From Leptolyngbya sp. PCC 7375 (GTDB lineage Bacteria; Cyanobacteriota; Cyanobacteriia; Phormidesmidales; Phormidesmidaceae), in NCBI RefSeq assembly GCF_000316115.1, contig NZ_JH993797.1, forward strand, positions 2,466,486 through 2,530,485: a stretch of DNA of 64,000 bases. The letters are read 5' to 3'. This document shows, in pieces, positions 32,633 through 42,579 of this stretch. The notes beneath the pieces were generated by a model. That model ran no database searches and was not told the origin of the DNA. It was given only the letters and a program-made list of their open reading frames with translations. Made by a program: the position numbers and the translations under genes. Within the stretch, counting starts at the first letter, position 1. Every line of letters starts with the position of its first letter.

Positions 32633-33909
32633 GTAAAGTAGCTACCGTAACCCAGCGCGATCGCTATCTAGGGGAACTCCTTGAGCAGGCGGCCCTCTCC
32701 GCTAAGCAGTCTCCCTTAGGGTTAGATGCCTTGCGAGCCGCCGCTCGTGCGCTCGTACAGGAACGCACATTTCCATCAAATCGCGATGAAGATTGGCGAT
32801 TTACCGATCTGTCATCCATGTTGGAAATGTCTTTTCAGGCCCCAGGGGCTTTAAAAGATGCGGTGATTGCTGAGGCTAAACAGCAGTTGGCCAACATCAG
32901 CCTGGGGGATACAGCTCGCCTAGTGTTTGTTAATGGCATCTTTGCAGATAGTCTCTCTAACATCAGTGACGGCACTAGCGTTCTAAGTCAGGCAGAGGCT
33001 ACACCTGATGCGTTGGCTCAGATACAGGGAAGCAATGAAGTCTTTACGGCTTTGAATACAGCTGGCTTTACCGACGCTGCCGTACTCCACATCAAGAAAA
33101 ACACAGCCATTGAGCAGCCGATTCAGATTGTTTATCTGACCATTGGTCATGGGTTGTTTGTACAGCCACGGTGTCTCGTAGTTGCGGAAGCAGGTAGTGC
33201 AGTCACGCTGGTAGAGGAGTTTCATGGCAGTGGTGCCAGCTTTACCAACAGCGTCAGTGAAGTGTGGGTTCATGATAATGCTGAAGTGACTCATCTGCGG
33301 TTACAGCAGGAGTCATCGGAGGCAGTCCACATTGGTAAAACAGCAGTTTCTCAAGCGCGAGATAGTCGTTATCGTAATACGGCATTCATTTTTGGGGCAG
33401 GCATTTCTCGCCATAACCTGGAGGTTTATCAAACAGGGCCCCAAACTGAAACTAAGCTCACTGGGTTAACGGCTGTTCGAGGCAGACAACTGGCTGATAC
33501 CCACAGTCTGATTGCCCTTAACCACCCCCACGGCACTGCCAATCAGCTACAGAAAAACATTATGGACGATCGGTCCCATGGTGTATTCAATGGCAGGGTG
33601 TATGTGCCCCATCAGGCTCAGCTCACCAATGCATCACAGCTGAACCGTAATCTGCTACTGTCATCCAAGGCTCGGGTAGACACTAAGCCAGAGCTTGACA
33701 TTGTCGCTGATAATGTCAAGTGTGCCCACGGTGCAACTGTGAGCCAGCTGGCACCGGATGAGATGTTTTATCTACAAAGTCGGGGCATCAATCGTGATCA
33801 GGCCCAGCGGCTATTAGTTTACGCCTTTGCAATGGAAATTATTGAGCCGATTACTGTGGCTCCCTTGCGAGAGCGCATGAATCAGTACATTCAGCAATGG
33901 ACAGTGTAG
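32629..33909 (+). CDS. sufD: SufD, Fe-S scaffold subunit
   Basis: 426 residues from the ATG at 32629, within the ATGA overlap with sufC. Conserved features: FPSNRDEDWRFTDLSSML near the N-terminus, RNTAFIFGAGISRHNLEV, DDRSHGVFNGRVYVPHQAQ, and KCAHGATVSQLAPDEMFYLQSRGI with the functional CAHG motif near the C-terminus. It pairs with SufB in the scaffold heterodimer. It ends four bases before sufS. Confidence 0.97.
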   Translation: MSKVATVTQRDRYLGELLEQAALSAKQSPLGLDALRAAARALVQERTFPSNRDEDWRFTDLSSMLEMSFQAPGALKDAVIAEAKQQLANISLGDTARLVFVNGIFADSLSNISDGTSVLSQAEATPDALAQIQGSNEVFTALNTAGFTDAAVLHIKKNTAIEQPIQIVYLTIGHGLFVQPRCLVVAEAGSAVTLVEEFHGSGASFTNSVSEVWVHDNAEVTHLRLQQESSEAVHIGKTAVSQARDSRYRNTAFIFGAGISRHNLEVYQTGPQTETKLTGLTAVRGRQLADTHSLIALNHPHGTANQLQKNIMDDRSHGVFNGRVYVPHQAQLTNASQLNRNLLLSSKARVDTKPELDIVADNVKCAHGATVSQLAPDEMFYLQSRGINRDQAQRLLVYAFAMEIIEPITVAPLRERMNQYIQQWTV

Positions 33910-33912
33910 GCA

Positions 33913-35175
33913 ATGACTCTAACTATGGCTAAACCTCTCGCCGATGAAGTCCGGTCGGATTTTCCGATTTTGGACCAGACGGTGAATGGCAAGCCGCTCG
34001 TCTACTTTGATAATGCGGCCACGTCACAGAAGCCTAAGGTTGTTCTTAATGCTCTGGTAGATTATTACCACCAGGACAATGCCAATGTTCATCGTGGTGT
34101 ACACACCCTCAGCGCTCGCGCAACGGCAGCCTATGAGGGCACCCGTGACAAGGTAGCAGCTTTTATAAATGCATCCAGTCGCAATGAGATTGTTTTTACC
34201 CGCAATGCCAGTGAAGCCATTAACCTGGTGGCCTATGCCTGGGGCTTGAGTAATCTCAAGGCAGGCGATGAGGTGATTCTGTCGGTGATGGAGCATCATA
34301 GCAATCTGGTGCCCTGGCAGCTGGTGGCTGAACGGACGGGCGCTGTGCTCAAGCATGTACAGCTGACGGATACTCAAGAGTTTGATTTTGAACATTTCAA
34401 AGAGCTGCTTTGCGATCGCACCCGCCTAGTGGCCATTAACCACATCTCTAACACCCTTGGCTGTATTAACCCAGTTGAAGACGTCATCAAGCTCGCCCAT
34501 GGCCAAGGTGCCAAGGTACTGATCGACGCCTGCCAAAGCGTGCCCCACATGCCAGTAGATGTGCAATCCCTTGACTGTGACTGGCTAGTCGCCTCAGGTC
34601 ACAAAATGTGTGGTCCCACGGGTGCCGGTTTCCTCTACGGCAAGCTAGATATTCTCAAGGCGATGCCCCCCTTCCTGGGTGGTGGTGAAATGATTCAGGA
34701 TGTTTACCTGGATCATTCCACCTATGCTGAACTACCCCACAAATTTGAAGCAGGTACGCCAGCCATTGCTGAGGTGATCATGCTAGGGGCAGCGGTCGAC
34801 TATCTCACAGGCATTGGCATGGATCGCATTGCCCAATATGAGCATGAGCTGACACGGTACCTCTACGAACGTTTGGCCGATGTGCCTAAGATCAAACTCT
34901 ATGGCCCTAAGCCCAAAGCTGATGGCAGTGGACGGGCTGCGATCGCAACATTTACCGTTGAGAATCTCCACGCCCAAGATTTATCCACATTCCTAGACCA
35001 AACTGGAATTGCCATTCGCTCTGGGCATCACTGCACCCAGCCACTACACCGCTTTCTAGGCAACGACTCCACTGCTCGGGCCAGCCTGTATTTTTACAAT
35101 ACCTACGATGAAATCGATAGCTTTGTCACTGCCCTCAAAGACACAATTGAGTTCTTTGGCAATATTTTTGACTAA
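33913..35175 (+). CDS. sufS: SufS cysteine desulfurase
   Basis: 420-residue PLP enzyme that takes sulfur from cysteine for cluster assembly. The PLP lysine is about Lys231 in ASGHKMCGPTG. The active cysteine is about Cys374 in IRSGHHCTQPLHRFLG. VYFDNAATSQKP and MEHHSNLVPWQ are typical of the group. A second in-frame ATG at 33925 is possible. It is last in the operon; no sufE or sufU gene follows here. Confidence 0.97.
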   Translation: MTLTMAKPLADEVRSDFPILDQTVNGKPLVYFDNAATSQKPKVVLNALVDYYHQDNANVHRGVHTLSARATAAYEGTRDKVAAFINASSRNEIVFTRNASEAINLVAYAWGLSNLKAGDEVILSVMEHHSNLVPWQLVAERTGAVLKHVQLTDTQEFDFEHFKELLCDRTRLVAINHISNTLGCINPVEDVIKLAHGQGAKVLIDACQSVPHMPVDVQSLDCDWLVASGHKMCGPTGAGFLYGKLDILKAMPPFLGGGEMIQDVYLDHSTYAELPHKFEAGTPAIAEVIMLGAAVDYLTGIGMDRIAQYEHELTRYLYERLADVPKIKLYGPKPKADGSGRAAIATFTVENLHAQDLSTFLDQTGIAIRSGHHCTQPLHRFLGNDSTARASLYFYNTYDEIDSFVTALKDTIEFFGNIFD

Positions 35176-35370
35176 CCTGGAGAATCTGGTTTAAGAAGAG
35201 CTGAACTAGCGGATTGAGACTGAGCTGCCATGAAGAGTAGTGTCTAACTATAGTTAAAACACCGCCCATTTGAGGCACCCTTATTGAAGTAAGTCTGATA
35301 TGTACAACTCCGGTTGAATATAACCCAATCGGAGTTTCATATCAGCTTGATCCATTCTTCATCAGTTGGG

Positions 35371-37029
35371 ATGTCGCTTGCGCCTGAGCAATCTAATCAG
35401 CCATTGGTCACGCCTGTTTTCTTAGACAGTCATTCACCTCACCATGCCTTATCTCAAGCACTTTTAGAGCTAAGCCAAAGTGCAGCAATCTACAGCGGTG
35501 ATGTAGAGGCCGCTACCGCCGCTGTTACATACGCCATCGTTAAAAATCTAGGTACAACCAACTGCCAGGTTTGGTTATACACCGAGGACCGCAACCTATT
35601 TCAATTAGTGGCTGATTACGGTCCCCATGCTTCCCATAACTCGCTAAGCCAGCTGCATGTAGACAACCATATCGACTATTTTCATTGCTTAACCCAGCAA
35701 GATTGGCTGGTCCTCAACACAGGTGACGCCACTACTAATCAGTTAGGCACGCAGTTAGGGCAACCATCGTCAACAGAAGACAAAGACGCTCCCCTATTAC
35801 TGTTTCCCCCCTATTTATCGGGTCAAGAGCAGACCATTACCGCCTTAATTGAAATTCCCATTTACCATCAAACCCAAATAATTGGCGTTCTCTGCTGTAA
35901 TCAGCAAGAATCTCCCAGGGTCTGGCAGGCAGCACATAAGGATTTTATGATTGCAGCCGCTGGTCTCATTGCTCTAGCCATTAGCCATGCCAGCGAACAA
36001 AAAAAACAAAAACTTTTAAGCAAACAAAAACGTCAACTCAAGCTCGAAATGATTGAGCGGCAGCAGGCTGAACAAGCCTGGCATGAGAGTCAGCACTTTA
36101 TTCAAGGCATCCTGAATGCCAGTACTAATATTCTGTATGTAAATGATTTTGCCAGTGGTGAAAACTACTACATTAACGGTTACATGAAGAATATTCTGGG
36201 GTATTCTCCTGAAGAAATTCAAAAATTTGGAGCCCAGTTTTTAGAAAGACTGGCCCATGCTGAAACTATCCAAGCCATTCACCAAACCCGCAAGCGTCTG
36301 GCAAAGTCAACCCGGGGTGAGATTGTGGAGAATGAATATCGCTTTCGCCATAAACAAGGCGATTGGTTGTGGATGTTATGCCGAGAAACTATTTTTCAAT
36401 GGAATTCAGACGGCACGCCACAACAGTTGCTAGGAACAGCCACGGACATTACAGCCCATAAGGAAAATGCCCAGGCACTGCAACAGCAGAACCAGGCACT
36501 GACAGCCCTGGCACGGGTCGATGGCCTCACGCAAATCGCCAATCGTCGGGCTTTTGATGAATTTCTCGACAAGGCATGGAAAGCTGGTAACCACACACCC
36601 CTAACGCTGATTCTTTGCGATATCGATTATTTCAAACTCTACAACGACACCTATGGTCACCAGGCGGGAGATGCCTGTCTCCAAGAGGTGGCTCAAGCAC
36701 TCAAAACGGCTGTCAAGCGTGAACCTGACTTTGTCGCTCGCTATGGTGGAGAGGAATTTGCGGTAGTGTTACCCAATACAGTCGGGAAAGGGGCACAACA
36801 CGTGGCAGAGACGATTCGAGCGGCTGTCCATGCCCTGCACATTGAACATCGTCTTTCAGACGTTAGCCCATGGCTGACGGTCAGTCTAGGTATTGGCAGT
36901 GTGACATCAACCGACCAAGGCACTTACGAAGCAATCATTGCCGCCGCCGATCAGGGGCTTTATCAAGCAAAATCCAACGGCCGCAATCAATTTGCCATTG
37001 GACATGTGGAGATATCCCAGCAACAATGA
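35371..37029 (+). CDS. GAF-PAS-GGDEF diguanylate cyclase
   Basis: About 552 residues from the ATG at 35371 (a TTG at 35314 is in frame). A GAF domain lies at about 15-205, a coiled-coil linker rich in Lys and Gln follows, then a PAS fold with PAC motif at about 235-365 (NEYRFRHKQGDWLWMLCRET), a second short helix (AQALQQQNQALTALARVDGL) and a GGDEF domain. The active site GGEEF is at about 459-463. The inhibitory I-site REPD stands five residues before it, so product inhibition is expected. It makes c-di-GMP from two GTP. The input signal is unknown. No EAL domain is present. Confidence 0.94.
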   Translation: MSLAPEQSNQPLVTPVFLDSHSPHHALSQALLELSQSAAIYSGDVEAATAAVTYAIVKNLGTTNCQVWLYTEDRNLFQLVADYGPHASHNSLSQLHVDNHIDYFHCLTQQDWLVLNTGDATTNQLGTQLGQPSSTEDKDAPLLLFPPYLSGQEQTITALIEIPIYHQTQIIGVLCCNQQESPRVWQAAHKDFMIAAAGLIALAISHASEQKKQKLLSKQKRQLKLEMIERQQAEQAWHESQHFIQGILNASTNILYVNDFASGENYYINGYMKNILGYSPEEIQKFGAQFLERLAHAETIQAIHQTRKRLAKSTRGEIVENEYRFRHKQGDWLWMLCRETIFQWNSDGTPQQLLGTATDITAHKENAQALQQQNQALTALARVDGLTQIANRRAFDEFLDKAWKAGNHTPLTLILCDIDYFKLYNDTYGHQAGDACLQEVAQALKTAVKREPDFVARYGGEEFAVVLPNTVGKGAQHVAETIRAAVHALHIEHRLSDVSPWLTVSLGIGSVTSTDQGTYEAIIAAADQGLYQAKSNGRNQFAIGHVEISQQQ

Positions 37030-37056
37030 TTTGGCACCATTGATCGCACACCAAAG

Positions 37057-37524
37057 ATGAAAACCAATGCGGCTCGTCTTCTAGACGCTTTGGACATTGA
37101 CTATGGGATCCTGACCTACCCGGTAGATCCCAATAATTTAGTGGCCGGCGCTACAGCCGACAAACTAGGCCTCCCCCATGGGCAGGTGTTTAAAACTCTA
37201 GTTATTCGTGGCGATCGCAACGGTATTTGCTTGGCTGTGCTGGCTGCCAATGCCCAACTCAACCTCAAAGCCTTAGCTAAACTCACCAAAGACCGAAAAG
37301 TACTGCCGGTTCCCCTCAAAGAAGTGCAACCTCTAACCGGCTACATCCGAGGCGGCGTTACCGCCCTTGCCTGCAAAAGGCACTATCCCACCTACGTAGA
37401 CGAATGGATTGAGGCCCACGACCACATTGCCGTATCCGCAGGTATGCGTGGGGCCATGTTATGGCTAACTCCCCAGGATTACATCAAGGCAACCCAGGCC
37501 ACCGTGGGAGCTATCGCGATGTAG
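37057..37524 (+). CDS. ybaK: YbaK/EbsC Cys-tRNA(Pro) deacylase
   Basis: 155 residues. Removes cysteine wrongly loaded on tRNA(Pro). Typical blocks: GQVFKTLVIRGD with the key lysine, KLTKDRKVLPVPLKEVQPLTGYIRGGVTALACK, and the HDHIAVSAGMRGAMLWLTPQDY end. proS is encoded 3.1 kb downstream, the enzyme whose mistakes this protein corrects. Confidence 0.93.
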   Translation: MKTNAARLLDALDIDYGILTYPVDPNNLVAGATADKLGLPHGQVFKTLVIRGDRNGICLAVLAANAQLNLKALAKLTKDRKVLPVPLKEVQPLTGYIRGGVTALACKRHYPTYVDEWIEAHDHIAVSAGMRGAMLWLTPQDYIKATQATVGAIAM

Positions 37525-37567
37525 GGGCGCGTTGTATGCAACCTACACCAGGAATCAATCGCCCCTA
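37521..37567. terminator. Convergent terminator region
   Basis: GTAGGGGCG (37521-37529) and CGCCCCTAC (37559-37567) pair, with GTTGTATGCAAC as a smaller inner hairpin. It sits between ybaK and the oppositely oriented response regulator. Confidence 0.5.
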
Positions 37568-38320
37568 CCGGGCAAGCAACATATAACCATGTCCTTGAAT
37601 AGTCATAATCCGCACCGTGCTATTACCTAGCTTTGTTCTCAGGCGCGAAATGTGAACATCTAGGGCCTTAGTATTCAAATCAGCATCCGCAGTATATCCC
37701 CATACCTGTTGCAAAATATTCTCTCGCGTCAAGATTTGACCTGGAGTTTGAACCAAAAAATATAGAATATAAAACTCTATTTCAGTCAGCCGGATATATG
37801 CATTTTGCCCATAGACTTTTCGAGTTTGGGGATAGAGAACAAGATCACCGACAGAAACCACAGTCGTATCAACACTTCGATCCGCTAATTTACCACGAAC
37901 ATCTGGAGATACTCGCCTCAGTATCGATCGAATGCGCGCAATCAGCTCTCGACTCGAAAATGGCTTAACAATGTAGTCATTAGCCCCCAGATCTAAGCCA
38001 GTCACTCGATCGGCTGGACTCCCTAAGACAGTGGCCATAATGATCGGCACATCCGATTCTTGCCGAATCAGCTGACACACCTGCAAACCATCTAACTTAG
38101 GCATCAGGACATCCAAGACAACAAGGTCAACCACATTAGCTCTAAATTGAGCCATGGTTTCCTCGCCATCTGAGGCCAGAATCACATCAAATCCAGCCTT
38201 AATGAGATTTCGCTGTAAAGCACTGCGGATGTGAACCTCATCCTCAGCAATTAGGATGACAGCCTTAAAGTTACCCACCTGATATAACCTCAATACAAAG
38301 CCCCGCAAAATGAGCGCCAC
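37565..38320 (-). CDS. OmpR-family response regulator (RpaB-like)
   Basis: 251 residues or fewer; a GTG at about 38278 may be the true start, since the receiver begins with AVILIAEDE. The receiver has the acidic pair ED, phospho-acceptor Asp in LVVLDVLMPKLDG, Thr in PIIMATVLG and Lys in VKPFSSRELIARIRSILRR. The winged helix shows RLTEIEFYILYFLV, LTRENILQQVWGY and VDVHISRLRTKLG, ending in IQGHGYMLL. It is similar to RpaB but divergent enough to be a paralogue. Target genes are unknown. A histidine kinase gene lies divergently 900 bases away and could be its partner. Confidence 0.9.
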   Translation of the reverse strand: MALILRGFVLRLYQVGNFKAVILIAEDEVHIRSALQRNLIKAGFDVILASDGEETMAQFRANVVDLVVLDVLMPKLDGLQVCQLIRQESDVPIIMATVLGSPADRVTGLDLGANDYIVKPFSSRELIARIRSILRRVSPDVRGKLADRSVDTTVVSVGDLVLYPQTRKVYGQNAYIRLTEIEFYILYFLVQTPGQILTRENILQQVWGYTADADLNTKALDVHISRLRTKLGNSTVRIMTIQGHGYMLLAR

Positions 38321-39229
38321 AGGGCGTTAATTTTGCTCATTCGGAGCATCGTGGAGGATAAATCGGCAAAAGCGATTGGGGTACTCGTAGATAGCTAGAT
38401 AAACACTGAATAACTAGCCAAATAACTAACCTATGAGTAAGGAAATAATACTTACTCATACGCCATAGTACCGAAGAAAAACTCTCCTCAAAGAGGAATT
38501 AAAAGTGACTTAATTACTTGTTTGCTGCATCCAAGTCCCCTTAATCTTGCTAAATCTGCCTATATTGATGAAGTCTTACTAGTTATTTACTTTAGCATTT
38601 GAAAGGTCTGATTAAGTCCTAATCCCTCACTAATGAGAGAGGCCCTTAACAATTCGATACATTTTTAAACTAATGTGTCGCTCAATCGACGTTCGCCATG
38701 CACTGGAGTCTAATACTTTTAGCGAGTTTCATGCGAGGTTATAAATCGGTCGCCTTGTTCTCTATATGTTTGGCAAGTTAGAATAAAGGTTTAAATGATT
38801 AGTTAAAGGGCTAGTAATTGTTATTGTTTTAAGTTTTTTAACCTTGAAAGGCCCGTTGATTGCTCCCTTAATTTTGCCCACAGAGCCATATTGATGAACG
38901 TCTTTAGATACATTATTGCGCAGTGAGTTACAGGGGTATTCATCACCATTTTTTTAATGTACTACTTTCTAGTAAACTGATTTTTCGATAAACGTTTCCA
39001 TACAGATATGGATCAGGGCAATACCTAACTCATATCAGGTTTATAACTATTGATTAAAGCACCCCATTAATACACACTAGATAATCTATGAAATGATGTC
39101 TTAGCTAGCCAAGAAGCTAAGACTTTTGTGGATGTCTAACTTTTACATATGTTTTAATAGCAGGTAGCTAGTAGGTATGACATGGCTACTAGCTGAAAGC
39201 GACTTGGATTTAGGAGGCTAGGTCGACTT
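38321..39229. other. Long AT-rich intergenic region
   Basis: About 900 bases between divergent response-regulator and kinase genes. No coding frame of note. CGATACATT and AATGTGTCG near 38657-38682 can pair (one G-T). Several small dyads occur, but none is convincing as a terminator or known RNA. Long promoter regions or an unrecognised small RNA are possible. Confidence 0.4.
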
Positions 39230-40528
39230 TTGATAAGTAACGGGTTCGAATGCAATCCATTGCAGTCTGAAACGATTGATTCAGACCGGTTCAACGTGTC
39301 TTTTGCAGGGTCCCATACTGCCCTCAGTTATCAAACCCTGATGCAAAAGATTTTATTCACTACTCTCCAAGGGGGTACTTTTGAAGAGTTGGTTCACTGG
39401 TTACCGACAGCCATCGCCGAGAACTTCAAACTGAAGGGTTGTCAAATAGAACTAGTGGATGAGAACCAACGCACGGCCACCTTGGTTGGTAACGTGGGTA
39501 CTGGTTGGTCAATTCCACTTAACCATTCCCGTAACCTCGACAAAGTCTGGGAATTTTATAAGCCTTCCAAACTGGGTAAGTCCTTGCTGCTGAGCGCTCA
39601 ACAACTAGGCATAGAAAATGGTGCCACAACGTCTTTACCTTGGCTAGGCTGTCCAATGTTACATCAAACAACTTTGCTGGGTAGTGTTTGGGCAATCCGC
39701 CGTAAGGGTGAAACCTTTGATGAGACTGAAATCAAGGAGTTACAACAGATTGTTGATTGTCTTGCGATCGCATTGCACCAAACCCAACTGACCCAGACAG
39801 TCAACATCCAGCAAACAGAAATTCATCAATTACGCCAAGCCAAGGATGAATTTCTACAGCTCATCTCCCACGAACTATTTGTTCCCCTAGGGAATATCCA
39901 ACTCTCCACCCAAACCTTAGAAAGAATCTTCAAAGACGTCTCATGGCGAAAGGTGCCCCAGCGCAGCACTGTGCTAAAAGTGTTGAGCTTACTTAGCCAA
40001 GAATGTCGCAGACAAAAACAGTTTGTCGACAATCTCATCACCCTGATGTTTCCTGAACATCAGAAAACATCAGAACCCATGTTGATGAACCTCAGCGATT
40101 GGCTACCCTCACTGCTGCGCACATTCGAAACCAGATTAGAGCAAGAAGAGTTAACCCTAAAAACCAACATTCCTGCTGAACCGTTGTTAGTGGAATGCGA
40201 CATCACTCAGCTAGAACGTACCATCACCGAGTTAGTGACCAACGCGATCAAGTATACGCCTCCTAAAAAGACCATCAAAATCGCAGTCCAGGCAACGGAT
40301 AAAGCAGTGGAAATTGCGATCGCAAACACAGGCGTACAGATCCCAGCCAATCATCAACCCCACATTTTTGAGAGGTTTTATCGAGTACCTGAACTGGACC
40401 AGCAGCACTATGGCGGTAGCGGTCTGGGTCTGGCTTTAGTAAAGCAGTTGGTGAGCAATTTGGGTGGAAACATTGGGTTTAAGAGCACCAAGCAAAAGAC
40501 AACGTTTACCGTACAACTACCGAAGTAG
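39230..40528 (+). CDS. GAF-domain sensor histidine kinase
   Basis: 432 residues. The TTG start at 39230 is chosen because TAGGAGG stands 12 bases upstream; the next ATG, at 39342, would lose conserved sequence. A GAF-like sensor lies at about 40-185, then a coiled coil. HisKA has the phospho-accepting His in QLISHELFVPLGN. The HATPase domain has the N box ELVTNAIKYTPP, the F box HIFERFYRV and the G box GGSGLGLALVKQL. It has no membrane segment, so it is likely cytosolic, with phytochrome- or cyanobacteriochrome-like relatives. No chromophore Cys motif was seen. Confidence 0.9.
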   Translation: MISNGFECNPLQSETIDSDRFNVSFAGSHTALSYQTLMQKILFTTLQGGTFEELVHWLPTAIAENFKLKGCQIELVDENQRTATLVGNVGTGWSIPLNHSRNLDKVWEFYKPSKLGKSLLLSAQQLGIENGATTSLPWLGCPMLHQTTLLGSVWAIRRKGETFDETEIKELQQIVDCLAIALHQTQLTQTVNIQQTEIHQLRQAKDEFLQLISHELFVPLGNIQLSTQTLERIFKDVSWRKVPQRSTVLKVLSLLSQECRRQKQFVDNLITLMFPEHQKTSEPMLMNLSDWLPSLLRTFETRLEQEELTLKTNIPAEPLLVECDITQLERTITELVTNAIKYTPPKKTIKIAVQATDKAVEIAIANTGVQIPANHQPHIFERFYRVPELDQQHYGGSGLGLALVKQLVSNLGGNIGFKSTKQKTTFTVQLPK

Positions 40529-40626
40529 AAGGGTGCTCACCCTTCTCTAAAATTTTTCGCCCCAATGCAGCAACCCTTTACCCTAATACACTAGACTGTG
40601 TTGATGTTGTGAAAACCTGCTGAATT

Positions 40627-42432
40627 ATGCGCCTGTCCCAGATGCTGTTTGTCACGCTGCGTGAGGATCCTGCCGAAGCAGAGATTCCCAGCCACAAGCT
40701 AATGCTACGGGCGGGTTATATCCGACGGATTTCCAGCGGTGTATTTGCCTATTTGCCGCTGATGCTGCGGGTTCTAAATAAGGTATCGGCCATTGTGCGC
40801 GACGAAATGAATGGGACTGGAGCCCAGGAATGTTTGCTGCCTCAGCTACAGCCTGCGGAACTGTGGCAAGAGTCCGGGCGGTGGGACACCTACACCAAGG
40901 CAGAAGGCATTATGTTTGCCCTGACCGATCGTCGCCAGCAGGAAGTGGCCCTGGGACCTACCCACGAGGAAGTCATCACCATGGTGGCGCGGGATATGGT
41001 GCGCTCTTATCGGCAACTACCCACCCATCTATATCAAATACAAACCAAGTTTCGCGATGAAATTCGACCTCGTTTTGGCCTGATGCGGGGGCGCGAATTC
41101 ATTATGAAAGACGGCTATTCATTCCATGCGGATGCCGATAGCCTCAAGGCCACCTATGGGGATATGTACCAGGCCTACAGCAATATTTTGAGCCGCTGCG
41201 GTTTAAAGTTTCGTGCTGTGGAAGCGGACTCTGGTGCCATTGGTGGGTCCGGATCCCATGAGTTTATGGTGCTGGCTGATGCCGGCGAAGATGAGGTGCT
41301 ATACACCGAGGATGGCAAATACGCGGCCAACGTAGAAAAGGCAGTGTCTGTACCCGCTGAAGCAGTTCCTTCAGAATTTAGCGAGTACAAAAAACTAGAG
41401 ACACCTAACACGTCCACCATTGAGACCATGGCGAAGTTTCTAGACTGCTCGCCCACCCAGATCGTCAAAAATGTTCTGTACCAGGCGGTCTATGACAATG
41501 GCAAAACGGTACTGGTGTTGATCAATATCCGGGGTGACCAGGACGTTAACGATACTAAGTTGCAAAACGCCCTGACTAATCTGGCGGCAGATTACGATGC
41601 GTCTACTCTATTGTCCTTAGAAGTGCCCGACCCTGAGACCCAAGCCAAATGGGCGGCTAAGCCGTTACCCCTGGGCTACATTGCCCCCGATATTTCCGAT
41701 GACTACATTCAAAAGCTAGACAATGTAGCGCCCAAGTTTCTGCGGTTGGTGGATGAAACGGCTGTAGACCTCAAGAACTTTGCCACCGGGGCCAATGAGA
41801 AGGGCTACCACATAGTCGGTGCTAACTGGGGCGACCAGTTCACCCTGCCCGAGATCGTGATAGATATCCGCAAGGCCAATGCCGGTGACCGCGCTGTCCA
41901 CGACCCCAGCCAAACCATTCAAACCGCACGGGGCATCGAAATCGGTCACATTTTCCAGCTGGGCACCAAATATTCAATTGCCATGGGAGCCACCTATACC
42001 GATGAAGGCGGTAAGCCTCAGCCGTTGGTCATGGGTTGCTACGGCATCGGCGTATCTCGTCTGGCTCAGGCTGCAGTAGAGCAGTCCTATGACAAGAATG
42101 GCATTATTTGGCCAGTTGCGATCGCCCCCTACCAGGCCGTCGTTGTCGTGCCCAACATCAACGATGCTGACCAGATGGCCGCCGCTGAGAAGCTTTACAA
42201 AGAGCTGAATGCAGCCGGTGTAGAAACATTGTTAGATGACCGCAAAGAACGGGCCGGTGTGAAATTCAAAGATTCCGAGCTAATCGGTATTCCTTTCCGG
42301 GTAGTGACCGGGCGCTCATTGAAAGAGGGTAAGGTAGAAGCGGTCAAGCGGGCTGATGGCAAATCGGTTGAGCTGGCCTTAGACAAGGTGGTCAGCACCA
42401 TCAAGCAATGGGTTGATGATGCCATTGGATAA
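40627..42432 (+). CDS. proS: Prolyl-tRNA synthetase (bacterial type, with editing domain)
   Basis: 601 residues. Class II synthetase motifs: RAGYIRRISSGVFAYLP at the start, PTHEEVITMVARD, FRDEIRPRFGLMRGREFIMK (motif 2) and GCYGIGVSRLAQAAVEQ (motif 3). The INS editing domain lies between about 225 and 400 (TPTQIVKNVLY-like, CSPTQIVKNVLYQ). The anticodon-binding domain is at the C-terminus (DDRKERAGVKFKDSELIGIPF). The start ATG follows AACCTGCTGAATT. Confidence 0.97.
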   Translation: MRLSQMLFVTLREDPAEAEIPSHKLMLRAGYIRRISSGVFAYLPLMLRVLNKVSAIVRDEMNGTGAQECLLPQLQPAELWQESGRWDTYTKAEGIMFALTDRRQQEVALGPTHEEVITMVARDMVRSYRQLPTHLYQIQTKFRDEIRPRFGLMRGREFIMKDGYSFHADADSLKATYGDMYQAYSNILSRCGLKFRAVEADSGAIGGSGSHEFMVLADAGEDEVLYTEDGKYAANVEKAVSVPAEAVPSEFSEYKKLETPNTSTIETMAKFLDCSPTQIVKNVLYQAVYDNGKTVLVLINIRGDQDVNDTKLQNALTNLAADYDASTLLSLEVPDPETQAKWAAKPLPLGYIAPDISDDYIQKLDNVAPKFLRLVDETAVDLKNFATGANEKGYHIVGANWGDQFTLPEIVIDIRKANAGDRAVHDPSQTIQTARGIEIGHIFQLGTKYSIAMGATYTDEGGKPQPLVMGCYGIGVSRLAQAAVEQSYDKNGIIWPVAIAPYQAVVVVPNINDADQMAAAEKLYKELNAAGVETLLDDRKERAGVKFKDSELIGIPFRVVTGRSLKEGKVEAVKRADGKSVELALDKVVSTIKQWVDDAIG

Positions 42433-42438
42433 CCCATA

Positions 42439-42547
42439 GTGGGCACTGCCCACCTATCAACCGACATTGCCCCTAACCCGATCCCTATAACCCGGCGTCA
42501 ATTTATATCCTGGTGCATTTATATATCTGCGGTGGGCAGTGCCCACC
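42439..42547. repeat. Two copies of a GTGGGCA(G/C)TGCCCAC palindrome
   Basis: Near-perfect palindromes at 42439-42453 and 42531-42547 bracket the gap after proS. The first could end proS transcription. The sequence resembles short interspersed palindromes common in filamentous cyanobacteria. Confidence 0.55.
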
Positions 42548-42579
42548 TACAGTTTTGATGGCAATTATTTTTGTAGGCC

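Noticed and set aside
39242..39260. GGGTTCGAATGC resembling a tRNA T-arm
   Set aside because: No acceptor, D or anticodon stems around it, and it is inside the kinase gene's start.
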